A DNA stretch of 64,000 bases from Acidobacteriota bacterium (GTDB lineage: Bacteria; Acidobacteriota; Vicinamibacteria; Vicinamibacterales; SCN-69-37). Shown here in pieces: positions 60,891 to 64,000 of the stretch; within the stretch, counting starts at the first letter, position 1, and every line of letters begins with the position of its first letter. Under the pieces are notes generated by a model. That model had not been told where the DNA came from and made no database searches. It saw only the letters and a list, made by a program, of their open reading frames with translations. The translations under genes were made by a program, and so were the position numbers. The DNA is taken from assembly GCA_947467605.1 (NCBI GenBank), contig CANIII010000021.1, positions 24,958-88,957 of the forward strand, written 5' to 3'.

Positions 60891-63505
60891 GTTCGTCGCC
60901 CGCCGACGACTCCAACGGTTCGGTCAGTCCTGAGTGGTCGCAGACAGGCGCCCGCCAGGCGCTGATGTACGCGGCGGTCGGCAGTGTTGCCGGCGCTGTG
61001 ATCGCGCTGCAAATTGGCGTGATGCGGATTTTCTCAGAAGGCAGCTGGGCGCATTTCGGTTCGCTCGTGGTCAGCCTCGCGATGCTCGGGTTTGGTCTGA
61101 CGAGCGCGGTGATGTGTCTGGCGCGTCCGTGGTTTGAGCGTCACTGGTTCGGCGTCATCGCGGCCTCGCTCGGTGCCTTTGCACCGCTTGTCGTCGGCGC
61201 GAATCTGATGGCGCAGCAACTGCCGTTCAACGCCATCTTCCTCGTGTCGGATCCGCTGCAAAAATGGCGGCTCGTCGCCAACTTCGCGCTGTATCTCCTG
61301 CCGTTTCTTGCGGGTAGCGTATTTCTCGGTACCGTCTTCCTCCGTGCGAAGAAGGTCTTCGGCCGCGTCTACTTCGCAGACCTGCTCGGCTCGGGCCTGT
61401 GTGGATTGCTGACGCTCGTCGCGCTGTTCTTCGTGCCGTCAGAGAACCTCGTCCTCGTGCCGGTCGTGCTCGGCGGCATCGGCGGTGTGCTGTGGTTTGC
61501 GGGTCTCGGCAAACCTGGCGGCGCGATCGCGATGGTGGTTCTTGCGATCGCGTCCGGAGCCGCACACCTCACCTTGCCGGATCGTCTCCACGCCACGACG
61601 TTGGCGGTGTCGGACTACAAGGGCGTGTCGTACGCGCGCAAGTTTCCGGATGCGAAGCGGGAGTACGACAGCGTCTCGCCGTTCGGCCACATCGAGGTCT
61701 ACAGCAGCTCGTATCTGCACTTTGCCCCGGGCCTCTCCGACAACGCGTCACTGAACCTTGCCGAGATGCCGGCCAACGCGTATCTCGGGCTCTACATGGA
61801 TGGCGACGGCCCGATCGGCGTGATGCGCGAGTTGTCTGAGAAAGACTCTGCGTACTTCCACTATCTGCCGATGGTGTATCCGTACCTCATCACCACGGCA
61901 CCGAAGACATTCGTCGTGCAGTTTGGTGGCGGCATCTCGACGATGGTCGCGCTGCATAGCAAGGCATCGAGCGTGACAGTGGGCGAGTCGAGCCCCGCGT
62001 TGCTGCAGGCGTTTCGCGAGAGTGACGTGCTCAAGAAATTCACCGGCGACATCCTCAGCCGCGTCAGTGTGATTCCGTACGACGGCCGCCTGTACCTCGC
62101 CAATACCAACGAGCGCTACGACGTCGTCGATCTCAGCCTGGCCGATTCGGCCGGCCTGTCGAATCCCGGTGGCTTCGCCATCGTCGAGAAGTATTCGTAC
62201 ACGCAGGAAGCGATGCAGCACTACATGCGCTCGCTGACCGACAAGGGCGTGTTGTCGGTGACGCTGTGGAATAAGGAAGAGCCGCCCAAGTCGGTGTTGA
62301 AGCTCTACGCCACGATGGCGGCGGCCGCGCAAGCGAACGGCGACGCGGACATCAGCAAGAACTTCTTCGTGGCGTCGAGCTATCTGTCGACCGTGACAGT
62401 GCTCTACAAGCGTGGGGGATTCTCGACCGCCGACATCGCGACCCTCCGCAAGCACACGTCATCGATGTCGTTCGATGAAATCTATTCACCGGGCATCGTC
62501 GTCGATCAGAAGAAGGCCGAGCATGTCTTCGGCGATTTCCGCAGCACGATCTTCTCGACAACATCCACTGACGCGGCGACGAGCGGCGGTGCGGCGCCGG
62601 TGGCGGTTGAAGGGGACGCGAACGTCGTTCCGGCCACGTCGCTTTATCAGCTCGCCTGGCAATCGCTGATCCGGAATGACTGGAACACGTTTGAGCAGAA
62701 GTATCTGTTCGACGTGCGCCCGCTCACGAATAAGCGTCCGTACTTCGCCGCGTACGTGCATCCCTCGGATCTGCCATTGATCACGGATCGTCTCGAGTTG
62801 TTTCAGGACGAGTGGGGCTATTTGCTCTTGTGGGCGACGCTGTCGATCGCCTGCGTGTCGGGTGTGATTGTCATCGGTATTCCGGTGGTGTTTGGCTGGC
62901 GCACGGCGTTCAGTCGGTACCCCGGCAAGGCGCAGACGATCGTCTACTTCGCGTGTCTTGGCTTTGGCTATATCACGGTTGAAGTGGGCTTGATCGCGCA
63001 GTTCGTGCAGGCGCTGTCGAACGCGACCGTTTCGGCATCGGTGTTGATCACCGGCATGCTCGTGTTCTCCGGCATCGGCAGCTTCGTGTCTGAGCGCTTC
63101 GCCAGCCAGGCGCGCGTCACATTGCCGAAAGTGTGCGCGTCGATCGGCGTGTTACTGATCGCTTACAGCCTGTTCCTGAATCCCGTGCTCAACGCCATCG
63201 GTGGTTTGCCGTATGCGCTGCGCTTGGTGTGTTGCTTCATCCTGATTGCGCCGCCGGCGTTCCTGATGGGCTTCCCGATGGCGACGGGCATGGGCGCGCT
63301 CACACGTCTCAAGAAGGAAGAGATGTTCCTTTGGGCGTGGGGTGTGAACGGCTGCTTCTCAGTCATTGGGGCAGCACTGGTGCCGCTGGTGGCAACCGCA
63401 TTCGGTCTGGCCGTCGTCATTGGCACAGCCGGTGCGGTCTATCTGCTCGCGATCCCGGCGTTCTTCGGGTTGTTGAAGCCGATGCGTACCGTGGCTCTCC
63501 GCTAA
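60887..63505 (+). CDS. Membrane-embedded spermidine-synthase-like protein
   Basis: An 872-residue protein from GTG 60887. About six hydrophobic segments at the N-terminus and at least six at the C-terminus flank a soluble core (residues about 245-640) with a Rossmann-like segment FVVQFGGGISTMVALHSKAS and VDLSLADSAG, as in polyamine aminopropyltransferase domains. Such membrane fusions exist in other bacteria, but their function is unknown. The core lacks the canonical GGGDG motif, having FGGGIS, so classical spermidine synthase activity is unlikely. It is the partner of the upstream lipoprotein by four-base overlap. Confidence 0.75.
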   Translation: MSSSPADDSNGSVSPEWSQTGARQALMYAAVGSVAGAVIALQIGVMRIFSEGSWAHFGSLVVSLAMLGFGLTSAVMCLARPWFERHWFGVIAASLGAFAPLVVGANLMAQQLPFNAIFLVSDPLQKWRLVANFALYLLPFLAGSVFLGTVFLRAKKVFGRVYFADLLGSGLCGLLTLVALFFVPSENLVLVPVVLGGIGGVLWFAGLGKPGGAIAMVVLAIASGAAHLTLPDRLHATTLAVSDYKGVSYARKFPDAKREYDSVSPFGHIEVYSSSYLHFAPGLSDNASLNLAEMPANAYLGLYMDGDGPIGVMRELSEKDSAYFHYLPMVYPYLITTAPKTFVVQFGGGISTMVALHSKASSVTVGESSPALLQAFRESDVLKKFTGDILSRVSVIPYDGRLYLANTNERYDVVDLSLADSAGLSNPGGFAIVEKYSYTQEAMQHYMRSLTDKGVLSVTLWNKEEPPKSVLKLYATMAAAAQANGDADISKNFFVASSYLSTVTVLYKRGGFSTADIATLRKHTSSMSFDEIYSPGIVVDQKKAEHVFGDFRSTIFSTTSTDAATSGGAAPVAVEGDANVVPATSLYQLAWQSLIRNDWNTFEQKYLFDVRPLTNKRPYFAAYVHPSDLPLITDRLELFQDEWGYLLLWATLSIACVSGVIVIGIPVVFGWRTAFSRYPGKAQTIVYFACLGFGYITVEVGLIAQFVQALSNATVSASVLITGMLVFSGIGSFVSERFASQARVTLPKVCASIGVLLIAYSLFLNPVLNAIGGLPYALRLVCCFILIAPPAFLMGFPMATGMGALTRLKKEEMFLWAWGVNGCFSVIGAALVPLVATAFGLAVVIGTAGAVYLLAIPAFFGLLKPMRTVALR

Positions 63506-63601
63506 CGACCTCGGGAGTCGTTTCGCCTCGAAAATGGCAACTCCGGTGAACATGGAAACTGGCGTTTCCCTCTGGGGGGCGAAACGACTCCCGAGGTCGT
63601 T
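63504..63601. repeat. Palindromic element with 24-base arms and central insert, spans gene stop
   Basis: Arms AACGACCTCGGGAGTCG plus TTTCGCC (63504-63527) and GGCGAAA plus CGACTCCCGAGGTCGTT (63578-63601) are a perfect 24-base inverted repeat around a 50-base centre. The centre contains a smaller hairpin (GGAAAC and GTTTCC). The left arm starts at the last two bases of the upstream TAA. Another stop-codon-linked palindrome in the series. Confidence 0.75.
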
Positions 63602-63658
63602 TCTCAGTCCGGCCGTGCGGTAGACTCTGTGCCGCCGCATTCTTCTGGAGGACCTGCA

Positions 63659-64000
63659 ATGACACGCAATCTCGTCCGCATTCTCGTGCTTGTCTCGATC
63701 ATGACGACCGTCGCGTTTGCGCAGACCAAGCGCGCGCTGACCGTCGCCGATTACGATCGCGCGACAAAGATGCTCGCGCCCGCCCTCAACGGCCTGGTCG
63801 TTGGCGGCGACGTCGCGCCGACGTGGCTTCCGGACGGTCGCTTCTCGTACGTCCGCACGACGCTGACCGGAACCGAGAACGTCGTCGTCGACCCGGTGAA
63901 GAAGACGAGGGAAGTGGTGGCAACGCCCCCGGCCGGTGGTTCGGCTCCCGCAGCGGGCGGCGCGGCTGGCCGCGGTGGGCGCGCGGGCGGTGGCGGTCGC
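63659..64000 (+). CDS. S9-family (DPP IV-like) peptidase, N-terminal part
   Basis: The frame starts at ATG 63659 with TGGAGGACC about eight bases upstream and runs to the window edge (114 visible residues). A signal peptide (LVRILVLVSIMTTVAFA) precedes LTVADYDRATKMLAPALNGL and a propeller-like start (APTWLPDGRFSYVRT), as in dipeptidyl peptidase IV-type S9B enzymes. A Gly-rich insert follows. The catalytic domain is outside the window, so this rests on the N-terminus alone. Confidence 0.65.
   Translation, partial: MTRNLVRILVLVSIMTTVAFAQTKRALTVADYDRATKMLAPALNGLVVGGDVAPTWLPDGRFSYVRTTLTGTENVVVDPVKKTREVVATPPAGGSAPAAGGAAGRGGRAGGGGR

Noticed and set aside
1..64000. CRISPR arrays, tRNA or rRNA genes, and integrase-type att sites
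   Set aside because: No regularly spaced direct repeats, no cloverleaf-like segments and no recombinase gene were seen.

Overview
The window (about 64% GC, coding density near saturation, no intergenic gap above about 250 bases) looks like a chromosomal segment of an acidobacterium, most likely of the Vicinamibacteria type. That placement is an inference from gene content: a VWFA-related secreted protein, an 803-residue orphan duplicated ABC permease (ADOP/MacB type), a Ser/Thr kinase with C-terminal tetratricopeptide repeats, a TolB-type propeller fusion, S9 peptidase, tandem FAD oxidoreductases and several PIN-type toxin modules. No rRNA, tRNA, CRISPR array, IS transposase or prophage was seen.

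Layout. 1-5194 (minus): end-truncated VWFA protein and two paralogous CrtI/PYROXD2-like oxidoreductases. 5280-14089 (plus): a secreted protein, a GT87-TolB fusion, a GcvT-like protein, an APC permease, a heparinase II/III-like enzyme and a FitAB-like toxin-antitoxin pair. 14152-18759: a lipid operon (fatty acyl-AMP ligase, cNMP-domain patatin, ACP-acyltransferase fusion) that converges with a second patatin on the minus strand. 20058-29726: histidine phosphatase, Ser/Thr kinase, tandem retropepsin, a frameshifted SnoaL-like gene, ketopantoate reductase, MFS exporter, TauE/SafE-DUF1634 pair and a GAF protein. 29723-34011 (minus): a two-gene complex iron-sulfur molybdoenzyme. 34051-40185 (minus): a compact four-gene cassette (SNF2 helicase, N6-adenine methyltransferase, VapB, VapC), the best candidate for an undescribed defence or stability system. 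40356-45169: core metabolism (queF, HU, E3, E2, lipB, pdxH). 45238-53075: metzincin lipoprotein, ADOP permease, two-component system, SDR, LexA-like repressor. 53097-58566: a conserved protein of unknown function and a tightly coupled operon of DsrE-like protein, cbb3 oxidase subunits and TsdA-like thiosulfate dehydrogenase. 58605-64000: FMN hydroxyacid oxidase, lipoprotein methyltransferase, membrane spermidine-synthase-like protein, start of an S9 peptidase.

How the genes work together. Two separate loci point to reduced-sulfur metabolism linked to respiration: the TsdA/cbb3 operon, and the quinone-linked molybdoenzyme that lies tail to tail with a TauE/SafE exporter. The lipid operon contains activation, carrier and transfer functions in one transcript. 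The helicase/methyltransferase/VapBC cassette has almost no spacing between genes and its own possible operator. Scattered through the window is a set of long, perfect intergenic palindromes (40298, 44476, 54084, 58552, 63504). They share short cores, often contain the stop codon of the upstream gene, and have one decayed relative inside the first gene.
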